DNA of 64,000 nt from Gordionus sp. m RMFG-2023. Its lineage: Eukaryota > Nematomorpha > Gordioida > Chordodea > Parachordodidae. Location: contig NC_088775.1 in assembly GCF_954871325.1 (NCBI RefSeq), positions 1,101,473 to 1,165,472 of the forward strand, in the 5' to 3' direction. Each line of letters starts with the position of its first letter. The first letter of the stretch is position 1. Position numbers and translations under genes: made by a program. Shown here in pieces: positions 50,365-62,333 of this stretch. The notes beneath the pieces were generated by a model, which was not told where the DNA came from, ran no database searches, and saw only the letters and a list, made by a program, of their open reading frames with translations.

Positions 50365-53119
50365 GTTTAATGATCAGTTATCAAAAAATATTTATCGTAA
50401 AAAATTTGAAAAATTGATATTAACAAATAAATGTTGGTAAAACATGAACGAAAAAAAATAAATGTGACAAATTTTAATTTTAAATAAAATCTGGAGCATA
50501 TGTAATTATGTAAAAAAAAATCGATATTTATTGAATTATTATTTTCCTAAATGTGAGATATTATAAATGCTATAGATGAGGAATATTATATAAGCCTAAA
50601 TAAACATAAGTTTATGTAGTAATATTATATATATTCTACTTTATACTTTAATGGTCTTTTATTTATAATATTATATCTGTTTGTATATTGTTTTGTGGTT
50701 ATATTCAAATATTTCAGGCATCGATAATTGCAAAAGTTAATATATTGTTGAAATGATATTCAAATGTTTCTTATATCAAATTAACTTTTATCGAAATATA
50801 TATATTTATAAATTGTAATAAAGATCATAATTTTATTACAACTTAAGTAAAAATCTTTAATTCTTTTTAAATTTGATTCTTAAACTACATACTGGAGGAT
50901 AGGGACACCGATGTAGTGTAAGATGGTGGGAAAGATTGCACGGTATGGTATTATAGATGAAAAGCCTCTTATTGAAAAATATTAGTGATAGCAACGATAT
51001 GAAAACAATTTCCATATATTCCTGCGCTCAATTGTTATGATATTTGATCGAAGAGGTGCCTATTAAAAAAAAGAGATGATAGACCAATGAATTGTGATAG
51101 ACACGATATGAAAACTATTGATATTCCTGCCTTATTGGTATGATAATTAAGAAGATTTGCATATTGAAAACATTGTAATTACACATTATTTAACATTCAA
51201 AAGTTAGTGCTATTCAATTTTTGTTGTCAATTATAATTATAAATTATTTTAATTTTTTTTTGTCAAGCAGTTAAATTAATAATAAATAATTAAATTAATA
51301 ATATATTATAATTATAATGATTTATTCTAATTACAATTGTTAGTATAATCATATTATTAATTGGTAGTTTTAATGTAATTTTAGAATATTATATTATACA
51401 TTAATTTAGTTTAATAAGGCCTGTTATGATGTAATATTTAAAGTTAATCCATTATTAGAATTAAGATTACAAATTACAACGATAAGGTCAATTGGCTTCA
51501 TAGTGCAAATTATTTTTCAAATTAAATTGGTATTAGATTACTAACAAGTGGATTCCCTTGGGGCTGAGAGGGGCGTCTCAAACTCATAAAAAGTTTTAAA
51601 TGTCCCCTCCTATTATTTAATTATTAATATATTGACCCTTCTAAGATTTTGGTTAATCCCAATCCTTGCAGTTGAATTATCTAATGGTGCCAGTGGCCTA
51701 TAATTTTTTTAAACGAATAAGAATATCAATCATATGTATACAGGGAATATGTAATAAAAAGTGTCTTTTTATTTACCTCATTTTCCATTTTAATAGGTTA
51801 ATGATAGATACTGAATTAACATATAGCAATTTTCTAAATAACAACTTAATTTGCTAAACAACGATCTAAAAAATATTAAATACAATAAGACCTACTTATA
51901 TTTTGATACAGATTAACGGAATCACATGATCTAGTCCGATCCACTATATCATCCCCCCCAAGGACGGAACCACTGGCCTCAGAAAAAACATTAATCTTGA
52001 GCTGGATTAGAACTCAGAGGATTGACAAGCGAAGTTCTTATCTCTTTCCAAAAATCACGATATTTTAAATATATATTATAAACAAATTTGGTAGTCTCTA
52101 TCTAAATGAAAAATAAAAACCATTTTCTAAGGTTTTATAATCTATGTATTTCTATTTCTCTTGCTTTGAATCTTCTTATTTTGCTACATATTCATTGTTG
52201 ATAACTTGAATGATGATAATAGGAAGAAAATGAATAAAATTAACACAAGTTAATTAGTGGAAATGGTTGTTATTCCCATTTCACCTTGATAACAACGAAC
52301 GAGATCACGCGTTGTATTCTTCGTAGAAGAAGTGGCGATTATAGCTTGTGATAAAATTATATATTAGCAATAGGTATGTATACCTACTAGTGATGTTTTA
52401 GTTTACCAGCATATAATAAATGAAAGTTTGTTTACCTAGATTTCCGGTTGCGCAAACCTTTTAAAAAAATTTAAAAATAAGAGTTTAAACTGATGCCAAG
52501 GAAGGAAAGAGAAAAGCTGATGGAATATTCGGAATATTTACAGAAAGCGAAATCTTTAGGCCTACCATGTTAATTCAAGAAAATGTCATCCAAGAGTTTA
52601 TGAAATAAATTTATAGTGTGTATTCTCCCACGTTTTAATTATTAATCAAGAAACTCAAATATGAAAAAGGGAGTGATAATCATTATATCAAATAACAAAT
52701 TATGCATGTACCATTATAAAAGCCTGGGTAGGGCCTCAAAAATGCTTAGCAAAATCAGTAAGAAAAATTTGATAGGCAGAAAAAATTATCATAACATTTG
52801 AGTTAATATTTTGTCAGGGTTCTAACCATAAAGAGTATTGTGAATTAAGGGCCAGATAACAATAATATTAGTATGCGGATAGCATCCAAAAGAATCAAAA
52901 GCTATAAAATTTTCCAACAGATTTCAAAAAAATTGACTATTTTGATGCCCCATAAGTCAATGTTAACTTATAACTGATGGGGGAGGGGACTCTTGGTTTG
53001 AGTAAACTTCTGTTTTATTTTGTAGAGGTCATCGTGTTTAATATAAAAAAAAAAAATTTCTTATCATAATATTTAGATATAAATTATAGATGGCATTTTA
53101 ATTGCATATTTTCGTTCTG
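50365..53119. other. AT-rich non-genic DNA
   Basis: No exon is recognised. A possible SINE head lies on the minus strand near 51990-52045. The segment 52250-52600 is somewhat less AT-rich but shows no family similarity. Confidence 0.5.
51990..52045 (-). repeat. Possible tRNA-derived SINE head
   Basis: On the minus strand a box-B-like gagttctaatccagctc follows agataagaacttcgcttgtc. The tctga(a/g)ttc(a/t)aatccagc core is shared with 26637-26705, suggesting one family. Confidence 0.35.
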
Positions 53120-53325
53120 AGAAGATTTTTGAAAACGGCTAGCTCAATACTTTGGCTAGAAAAATATTTCCTAAGCCTCGTGATTTCGTGAAGAGATGAT
53201 ACATATTATAGTTTCGGAATATATTTTTTTATTTGGCTCATGTTCCTTCTATGAGCTAAATCTTCAGGCTTGCCTAATATTTCTCTGAATGAAGTATCGA
53301 GTTCGCGCCGTTTAACAGCACTACT
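53120..53325. mobile_element. hAT-like short non-autonomous element
   Basis: Left half aaaacggctagctcaatact and aagcctcgtgatttcgtg; right half atcttcaggcttgcctaata, aagtatcgagttcgcgccg and terminus gtttaacagcactacta. The left terminus is worn. Confidence 0.6.
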
Positions 53326-53925
53326 AGTGAGACTAATAATAAAGTTATATGTGTAAGTAAATATAACCAGAATTTCGTATTATTAGAAATTTTAAACATC
53401 TTTACAAAGTTGGGGAATAAAAAGAAATCCGTATTTCGGGGTTGGGGAATAAATCTAAGCATATCGGCTACAAAAGAAAAACTTCTTTAAAAAAAGTTGC
53501 AGCTGATTTCAGGCCAGTAAAAAGTAATAATTTTGAAGAATTCTCTTATGATCCAGGAAACCTTTAGAAATTCAGACATCATATAGAACAGATAATCGTC
53601 AAGTTCCTGCTCTTAGAAAAAAATAATGAAGAATAAGGATACGCAAACGAGGTAAGCCCCCACTAATTATTATGAGAGGGGATTTGATTCAGAAATAATT
53701 ATCGCGAAAACATTTTAAACAGCTGACTAAGTCTCGAGAAAGGCAATAGGATCAAGAAGAAATGTGAAGGAATCGAATGTCACCATGACAGATTTGGAGA
53801 GAAAATAATTTAAAATTTTAAAATATGGGTCTACTTTAAAATTTGATTTATGCGATAGTCGTAGTAAAGGCAAGTGAATCAGTTCAGGTTCCAAACAATT
53901 TTTAATTTTTTTAAAAAAAGTGCTA

Positions 53926-53999
53926 GAGAAGAGAAGAGAAGAGAAGAGAAGAGAAGAGAAGAGAAGAGAAGAGAAGAGAAGAGAAGAGAAGAGAAGAGA
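53926..53999. repeat. GAGAA microsatellite
   Basis: An almost perfect GAGAA run of about 14 units. Confidence 0.95.
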
Positions 54000-54396
54000 G
54001 GCTGTTCATATTAAACTTAGAAACGGGTCCTGCTCAATTTAGCTAGATTTGGTTTACAAACTCGACTAGGATGCAGCCGACTCCTATTTCTTCTTTATCC
54101 ATCAAACTGATCCAGATTAAGAATTGGATGCAGCCCCAAATTCGACAATGAGGGAGTGTTAAAGGAACCCTAAGAAAGAGAAAAATCCGTCAATAGTAAA
54201 AGGCAAATCGATTAGAATGTAAAATGTTTGCTTAAGCAATGGGCCTCCAGAAGAAAAATCATCTTACGAGAAAATGGGAAAAGGGAGAAATTTTACTTGG
54301 ATAGGATAGCTTATTGATATTATCATTATCATATTATCGCGGCGTCACGTGAATGCGGTACGAAAGCGAAAAATTTATAATCTCGCTTATCTCTCC

Positions 54397-54565
<169 letters not shown>

Positions 54566-55601
54566 CATCGAATTTAAAATTGCTCTTATGCATAATAAAT
54601 TAATCGAATACATGTATAACATCCATCCATTTATATTATACAAAATCATGGGAAGATTGAAAATTGCTAAAAAGGCATTCGTTTTAATATCACTGAATTT
54701 TTCTTAGATTTCTATCGTTACTTCCGTTTTGTACGGCCCTGCCGGAAGGAAATAATTACGAGCTAACCAACCGGAAGTTCGCAAATTTCTAAAAAAAAAA
54801 TAAGTTTTAAAATAAATATTTGTTTTTTTTTATTCATTCATAAAATAATTTTTTATCAACGTATAAAATTATTTTATAGACCGAGTAATAAATTTAAGAA
54901 TTAGGTCGTAAATACATTTACCAAAAATTTTCGGGAACTATTGTTTTCTCATGGAGTAATTTGGGCTGCGCCGATCTCTTCTATAAAGGCTTATCTCTTG
55001 AATCATTCGTTGGGTATAGTATAGCAAGAGCGACTTATCTTGAAATTAAGCATTTTTATGTTCCACGATACAAATATTTTAATTTAATTATTATATTCAA
55101 ATTCCCACTTCCCCCCCCCTCAATTTCGGGTTTTCACAATTTGGCGTACATCTCCATTTTTACTAAGGATGAATTTGCCGGATATTTAACAATATCCTTT
55201 TGTTTTACGAAGAGGAATCGAAGAATCCTAAGAATCCCCGATGACACATGTCGGCAGATATCTAATATAATACAATTCAGATTCTAAAAATCATTTGTCT
55301 TCTCCGAATGTCGTCATGGATTATATTTTATGATAATTGAGGACCGGAAGTGGAGGGGACGGTGTCAACATCAAATGGTTCACCCAGCATTAGGGTGCGA
55401 TTCTTTGGTTTTTGGAACCTTAAATCCTTAGGAAATTTCAAAATGGCCATTAGTAATATATTATACTAATGAAGATCGGAAACAAATTAAAAGATGGCGC
55501 AAAAAAAAATATAAGAACCAAAAAAAAATAGTGATTCTAATTTTTTTTATCACGTGGAATTTGATTGACAAAAAAAAGATATAAAGATTATATCCTTTAT
55601 C
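54566..55601. other. Non-genic DNA
   Basis: The block 54700-55330 is less AT-rich, and an open frame at 54961-55287 is present, but it has no recognisable domain, signal peptide or splice context. Confidence 0.45.
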
Positions 55602-55956
55602 CAATGACATATAATAATAACTAGAATGACGATGCATTCATTCATAATAATGCATTTGAAAAGCGTCGTTGAAATGCAAATCAGCTGGACCCGCCATTTT
55701 GTTAACCCATATGGTAATTATTCTAATGTTTAAAAAACTAACTATTAAATTGATAACTTTGCTTCTTCATTATCTCCATGATCAGGCAATTCCCTTAATA
55801 AAGTTTGCGTCAGACATAGGAATAAATTGGCCCTCTCGTTTTCAAAAATTTTTAATAATGAAACTGGTAATCAAAATGGCGTCCCCAGCTGTTTTTGATT
55901 GATTTACACTTTTAACGAATGCATCGTCAGTTAAAAATATTGATTATATATCATTG
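55602..55956. mobile_element. Palindromic MITE (CAATGACAT family), intact copy with perfect 8-bp duplication
   Basis: Left end caatgacatataataataac and right end gattatatatcattg are inverse, and the arms continue as gaatgacgatgcattc / gaatgcatcgtcag. Inside are atgcaaatcagctggacccg and aaaatggcgtccccagctgt. It is flanked by cctttatc at 55594-55601 and 55957-55964, which places the family in an 8-bp-duplicating superfamily such as hAT. No coding capacity. Confidence 0.93.
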
Positions 55957-55964
55957 CCTTTATC

Positions 55965-56501
55965 GTAAAAATGTTGTTAATACTGTCATATTATGTGCTA
56001 AAATTATCTGGATCGGAGACTGTCTTAGCCTTGCATAATTTTTAACACGTCAATTAACAATATCGCATGATGCTGATTGGTTGGAATTTAATAATAATAA
56101 ATAATAAAGATTATTATAGTATGGGAAAAGATATATTTTTTTTCCGATATATAAAAATTCTTGAAATTATTTATGGAAAAAATTATCTTGGGAATAAAAA
56201 AATTAAAATAATTCTTGTATTTAGATATTAAGATAGCAAGAAGTGTTGTATACCGGAAGTAAGATAATCAGACTTATCAAGAATTCCACTGCTGAGATGA
56301 TAATGGCAAAAAATTGTGGTGAAATGAATAGTGTAGGTACTTACTATACACATACCAAGAATTTATTTTTTTGGGGGGGGGGGGGTAAAAATCAGATTTT
56401 TTTTTTCTTAAAACCTAAAAAAAAATCATAAAATGAGAGATTAGCGGGGGATTAATCATTTTCCAGAAAAATAAAACTTACCAGCAAAAAAAAAAGAAAA
56501 G

Positions 56502-56535
<34 letters not shown>

Positions 56536-57095
56536 GAAAAGAAAAGAAAAGAAAAGAAAAGAAAAGAAAAGAAAAGAAAAGAAAAGAAAAGAAAAGAAAA
56601 GAAAAGAAAAGAAAAGAAAAGAAAAGAAAAGAAAAGAAAAGAAAAGAAAAGAAAAGAAAAGAAAAGAAAAGAAAAGAAAAGAAGGAAGAAAATACGTTTA
56701 CAACAAAAAAAAAATGAGTAAAAAAAAATAATTTTTAATAATTAAATTTAATCGCCATTTTGCATAATAGATTTAATTTTTTTTTAGCGAAATCACTATT
56801 TGTACAACAAAAAAAATAGGAATTACAAAAGCTTTAATTTTTATAAGATTCCCCCCTCCCCCCCCCCCCCACCCCTACCTATATCTATTCTTTACCTAAT
56901 TATATCAATAAATTCAAAATATATTTTAATGATTTGATATTAGATATTTTTTTCTTTAATAATAGGAACTAATTAAAATTATATAAAATCGATGATTTAA
57001 GGTATATAAAATTAATTTTTAAAAAAAATCGCAAAAATTATTTTGAAAAGGACAAAATTGCAAATTTCAATATTTACGTTTTTACTTTCTTTATA
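55965..57095. other. Upstream region of receptor gene 1 with microsatellite
   Basis: A GAAAA run occupies about 56493-56690, preceded by a G run at 56372-56384 and followed by a C run at 56851-56870. No exon is recognised. Confidence 0.6.
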
Positions 57096-58583
57096 ATGGA
57101 AATAAACAACGCGACTTTTCACGGGGACAATGTTTTCGAACACCTGACCTTTATATCCAAGATCATCTCCAGAACGTGGATCAAGAATGCCATCAACTTC
57201 ACTGACACGACGCTAGAGGATTGCCAGAATTTGACGCGAATCGCGGAATCTAACAGATACTTCGCTAAAATCTACGAGACGGCCGGTTTGATCGTGCTGA
57301 TCTTGGGATTATTCGGGAACGGTTTAGGAGCCTATCTCACGATATTAACCGAGCATTATATCTCTCCCATTAAAAACACGCAATCTAGAAACTCGGGTGG
57401 TACCACTAAAAAGCGATCGCGCGACGTTAACTTCAATATATACTTCATGAAATGGTTTTATCTGATTAACATATTCAACGACTTCACTCTCATCCTGTCT
57501 CCGCTGATGGAGTATTTCGGCACGCAGGATATGGCCCATAAAAAACTGTGGTACGGAAGGGCCTGGATCAAATACCACGCCCATTTCCACAATCCTATAG
57601 TTAAGCCCTTCGTGGTATGGGGCTTCTTGGTATACGTTCTATATTTTTGTAGTCAAATGATCGCCGTCAAATACCCTTTCAAATATAGGGTCTGGATGAC
57701 ATTGAGAAACGTGAGAATAGCTATGTTTATCGCGCTGGTGTATTCCGTATTGTGGTACTTACCAACCATGAAATGGAGGATAATGATCAAGGCCAATGAA
57801 TGCGAAGCGCTAAATATAACGGAGGATATTAATAGTACCATCGTTATACCACTGTTTAATCGCCTGAAATACGCTGAAGACATGGATGATTACTCCTCAC
57901 TGTTTTCTCTAGGGTTCAATGAGAGCAACTATTTATCCGCACTAGGAAAAATGGATCAGGAGGACGATACATTTTATTATTATGTCATTTACTCTCCAGG
58001 GGAAGGCAGATCTAAAGTCATATGGATTGCCTACCAAATAATGAGAGAGTTGTTCACCAAAATCCTTCCTTTTACCATCATAATCGTTGCTAAAATAGTC
58101 ACCATCATTGAAAGGGCTCAAGCCATGACGAAGGTTCTAACAGCTACAGAAAAGAGGAATGCCAGTACCATACGCAGCAATATCAAGCAGAATAGTCATA
58201 AAACAACCACCCTAGAACACGTTTTATGGTTTTTTGGGAAAAATACGAAAATAGACGTTACGGGTAACGAGCCAGAGAGCGAACTACAAAACGCTACGAA
58301 TTCGGATAGACTGAAGATGACTAAGATAACGTCCAGTCAAAAACTTACTCTCTACATTCTCACAGTGGAATTCGTCTTGTTGATGCTGCCGGTTTCAGTG
58401 ATTCAGATGATCATGGATCTTTTGATCCCTCACCACGATCTAAATAAACTTCTGTACATCTATTGCGTCTTGAATATTCTGGAGTTCGTCTACATAAGCT
58501 GCACATTTTACATCAACTTCATCTTCAACCCTTATTATCGCCACGAAATCGTCGGAATTATTAGATCCAAATGCAATTCATAA
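57096..58583 (+). CDS. Divergent rhodopsin-like seven-transmembrane receptor 1, intronless
   Basis: A single frame of 495 residues. Seven hydrophobic segments lie near 62-86 (with GNGLGAY), 113-138 (NIFNDFTLIL), 168-191, 207-224, 313-337 (ILPFTIIIV), 416-441 and 451-475. The IAVKYPFKYRVW stretch after TM3 resembles the start of intracellular loop 2 in FMRFamide-type peptide receptors. Odd points: the DRY position reads S186-Q-M, TM7 has NFIFNPYYR instead of canonical NPxxY, and no Cys occurs at the top of TM3. Instead Cys43 in the N-terminus and Cys236 in the second outer loop are present, both conserved in the paralogue. N-terminal and loop 2 N-glycosylation sequons (N5, N34, N45, N240, N246, N275) support the topology. 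It probably acts at the plasma membrane; the ligand is unknown. The start ATG follows an AT-rich leader and no upstream in-frame extension is suggested. Confidence 0.85.
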   Translation: MEINNATFHGDNVFEHLTFISKIISRTWIKNAINFTDTTLEDCQNLTRIAESNRYFAKIYETAGLIVLILGLFGNGLGAYLTILTEHYISPIKNTQSRNSGGTTKKRSRDVNFNIYFMKWFYLINIFNDFTLILSPLMEYFGTQDMAHKKLWYGRAWIKYHAHFHNPIVKPFVVWGFLVYVLYFCSQMIAVKYPFKYRVWMTLRNVRIAMFIALVYSVLWYLPTMKWRIMIKANECEALNITEDINSTIVIPLFNRLKYAEDMDDYSSLFSLGFNESNYLSALGKMDQEDDTFYYYVIYSPGEGRSKVIWIAYQIMRELFTKILPFTIIIVAKIVTIIERAQAMTKVLTATEKRNASTIRSNIKQNSHKTTTLEHVLWFFGKNTKIDVTGNEPESELQNATNSDRLKMTKITSSQKLTLYILTVEFVLLMLPVSVIQMIMDLLIPHHDLNKLLYIYCVLNILEFVYISCTFYINFIFNPYYRHEIVGIIRSKCNS

Positions 58584-59486
58584 ACTTATTTGATAACTAA
58601 CATTCCGCATTCATATTTTTTTTATGATTCCTTTCAGCTTGACCCCCCCCCCTACCCGCCTTTTTTTATGAGATGAGATTAAATGAATATTTAAAATCTT
58701 TTCAATCTAAAATACTTATTAAAGAATGAGAAGATAAAAAAAAAATTGTTCAAATGCCAGGAATTCAATTAATTTTTTTTAAAATGCTCTTTGGATCATT
58801 TAAATAATTCAAGCTTAAAAAAATTCTTTCCTCTTCATGTTTATTTTTTGTTGTATAAGGAAAGAAATGTTATAATATATATGTATATACGTAGTATTAG
58901 GATATTGAATCCATTAGGAATGACAAAAATAGATTTAAATCCTTTAGATAATGATCTCATTTTACGCTTAATTATAATATGATTTGATAGGAATCGTATT
59001 TCTCCATGTATAGAGTATACCCAAAAATTTCGAACAAATCTGTCATTACTTTAGGAAATATGCCTAATTTATATTATTTCTTATATGGATATTTCATATA
59101 AATTAAAAAAAATAATAATACTCTAATGCTTATGGCGGAAATGGGTTGAAATTTTTATAGAGTAAATACTTTGCACGTGATAGAAATGCATTTCCGGTTA
59201 AAATTTTTAAATTCATCCCTAGGTCACGGATCAAAAATCCCGAATCCCCACGGGTTCCATATCCCAACTAGGCATAGATATTGGCATTACCAAATTTTAT
59301 TATAATAATTGTGAATAAATGCTATATAAAATATTTTATTATGTTTTCATACATTTTATATTACAGTTATCATAGATTTTGTAGATAATATGATTGACGT
59401 TTATAATGTGATGTGACATAATAAAGTGAGAGTGTTGTTTTAGTTTACTTCAATTTATTATAGCTAATTATATTCACGCTAAACGC
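58584..59486. other. Spacer between receptor genes, with a MITE relic
   Basis: Includes a GGGGATTC-family relic at about 58990-59249 (agagtatacccaaaaatttc ... aaatactttgcacgtgatag, ending tcccgaatcccc). No exon recognised. Confidence 0.55.
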
Positions 59487-59890
59487 TAGTGTTGTTAAAC
59501 GGCTCGGCCCGATTTGAGCCGATTTTTAAAAACGGCTAACTCAATATTTTATCCGCCAAAATATTACGCAAGCCTGAAGATTTCGCCCATAGATGGAACA
59601 CAATGTTTTTAGTGTTGTTAAATAACCTAACTTTGACCATCTCTATCGTGTCTCAGTTCAAGCTTTTAGACTAAAAAAAATTGAATTAAGCTTTCTAAGT
59701 TGAGCCTCAACTTGAAGATTGATAAGAATGTTTCTGGATAAAAATATGGCTAAGCTGTTTTATAGTTAACTAAAGATAGGAATGGTTTAGACATCTGTTT
59801 AGTGGAATCTCGATTGCTTACCCAATTGTTTTCGTGTTAAAATATTGATTTAGCCGGTTATAATATACGGGTCCCGTTTAAAAACGTCTA
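59487..59890. mobile_element. Two adjacent hAT-like short elements
   Basis: One starts tagtgttgttaaacggctcg at 59487 and carries aacggctaactcaatatttt and cctgaagatttcgcccatag. A second begins tagtgttgttaaataaccta at about 59610 and ends near 59880 in gtcccgtttaaaaacg. Each has only part of the family sequence. Confidence 0.65.
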
Positions 59891-60984
59891 CTAAACCGTC
59901 TTAACATTGATTTATAATCTTTTTTATCGCCCTTTTTTTAATATTCTAATCCTCAGAACTCCCTGATTTTAGCATTTCTTTTCGGGGCAGGAGAGGACTC
60001 TAATTTTTTTTCTGAAATAAATCGAAATTCGGACCGGTTACGGACCTGACAAAATAGGCCCGAGGTATGGCTAAATCTTAACTGATCACGACAATTGCAC
60101 AATGGATATGCATTGCTGAATCTTTAATTCAGGATCTCTAATGGTCTACCAGAAAAATATGGCGCCTGTTTTAGTGTTTGTTAAAGGGACTCTAACCTCT
60201 CGAAATTGTATTCAGTGAAATACTACGCGAATCCTGAATATTTTACTCTCAGAGAATATCAGAAAGGTTTGGACATCTATCTAGCCAAATCTCTCGAAGT
60301 TTGAGCTGTGCTAAGATATAGAGTTGTTAATTTTTGCTTTCGCGATTCAAATCGCGCGATCGGTAACTATGAATGCGATATGATGTTTACTGTATTTTGT
60401 ATTAATCGCGTCTGATTCGCGATCGCAATCGCGCCGCTATGAATTCAGGGTTAGGCTCAACTCGAAGCATTTTTTTTAAAAAAAACATTATAAATGTATT
60501 TCATTTGAATTAGCATTTTTTTTTAAATTTAACCAAAAATATTTCTTTAATAACAAACAGGACTAATTATGTATAAATTTAATTTTTTTTATTAAATTTA
60601 AAAAAAAAAAATTATTATTTAAAAATTATTTTAAAAAAAGATTAATCCCCTATCTATAATTTGTTATATATACATTAGTGTCTTTTTTCAACTTTAAAAC
60701 ATTTTTTAGGCGCGTTTTTTTGTAAAATTTAAAAATCTTAATTCCATCATGTTTGGAACACCTATCTTATGAGTTGCAGAGAATTTTGCTGCTAACACCT
60801 TTGAGTCATTTATAATTTATTTAAAAAAATATGTGGAAAATTTAATATAAATTTTTTTTAAGTTTCTAAAGTTCTTGGTAAAATTGTCTGAAATTTATAG
60901 GGTAGGTTCTCCAAACATGACATCATACATTTCCCTCAAAATATGAATTTAAAGTTGAAAAAAATAACAAATTGCCGGGAAAAA
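59891..60984. other. Repeat-relic DNA
   Basis: At 60165-60345 are remnants of the hAT-like short family. At 60340-60440 there is a CG-rich inverted segment (cgcgattcaaatcgcgcgat / gattcgcgatcgcaatcgcg). At 60722-60950 is a GGGGATTC-family relic. No gene is seen. Confidence 0.5.
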
Positions 60985-61566
60985 AAAACAGACACTAGAG
61001 AGAGAAGAGAAGAGAGAAGAGAAGAAGAAGAGAAGAGAAGAGAGAGAGAGAGAGAAGAAGAAGAGAAGAGAGAGAGAAGAGAAGAGAAGAAGAAGAAATG
61101 AAAGGAAAAGAAAAGAAAAGAAAAGAAAAGGAAGAGAAGAAGAAGAAGAAGAAGAAGAAGAAGAGAAGAGAAGAGAAGAAGAAGAGAAGAAGAAGAAGAA
61201 GAGAAGAAGAAGAAGAAAAGAAGAAGAAAAGAAGAAGAAAAGAAGAAGAAAAGAAAAGAAAAGAAAAGAGAAGAAAAGAAAAGAAGAAGAAGAAGAAGAA
61301 GAGAAGAGAAGAGAAGAGAAGAGAAGAGAAGAGAAGAGGAAGAGAAGAGAAAGAGAAGAGAAGAGAAGAGAAAGAGAAAAGAAGAGAAGAGAAGAGAAAA
61401 GAAAGAAAAGAAAAGAAAAGAAAAGAAAAGAAAAGAAAAGAAAAGAAAAGAAAAGAAAAGAAAAGAAAAGAAAAGAAAAAGAAAAGAAAAGAAAAGAAAA
61501 GAAAAGAAAAGAAAAGAAAAGAAAAGAAAAGAAAAGAAAAGAAAAGAAAAGAAAAGAAAAGAAAAG

Positions 61567-61597
<31 letters not shown>

Positions 61598-61600
61598 GAT
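60985..61600. repeat. Very long polypurine tract (GAGA, GAA and GAAAA units)
   Basis: About 600 bases almost purely of A and G on the plus strand, passing from GAGAGA/GAAGAA units to a regular GAAAA array from about 61390. The long Lys/Glu/Arg frame is an artefact. Confidence 0.97.
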
Positions 61601-61616
61601 TTTAACGAACCGTAAA

Positions 61617-61747
<131 letters not shown>

Positions 61748-62333
61748 GAGAAGAGTAGAATTTATTAGTGCTAAGTTACATGTTTAACATCTTCAAAAGT
61801 TTATTATTTCATAGGTTAAAAAAAATCCACCATTAAGTGCAAAAAAAACTAATTATACATACATTAGCAAACACACTTACTTTTCATAAATGTGCAATAT
61901 AAAATCCATTACTATTAAATTAAAACATATACTTACCTATTAAAGCTACAAACTATGTAAATTATTAATCTTAATTTTAAATTAAATATCCTAAAAGTAA
62001 GAAAAATAAAATTCCCCCTTTTACTTGTAATCTTATGTAAGGTAATTTAATTTTAATCAATATATATTAAGTATTTTTATTTTTATTTTTTTAAATTAAA
62101 TTATCCCTTATTCCTTTATATTAAATTTTTAAATATTTAAAAAATATATAATAAAAAATAAATAACTGTATAATTTAATTAATTAAAATCTATTACCAAT
62201 TATTTATTTCCTATATAATGCATATTCCAAATATTATATCTATTTATTTTTTTTGGATTGGAAAAATATATTTAATATTCATATTGGTATGCAAATGCGC
62301 TTAAAGGTGTTCACTATCCTTATATTCTTTTAA
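61748..62333. other. AT-rich upstream region of receptor gene 2
   Basis: No exon or promoter element can be assigned with confidence. Confidence 0.5.

Noticed and set aside
54961-55287. 108-residue open frame
   Set aside because: No domain, no signal peptide, homopolymer-generated proline run, and no supporting splice context.
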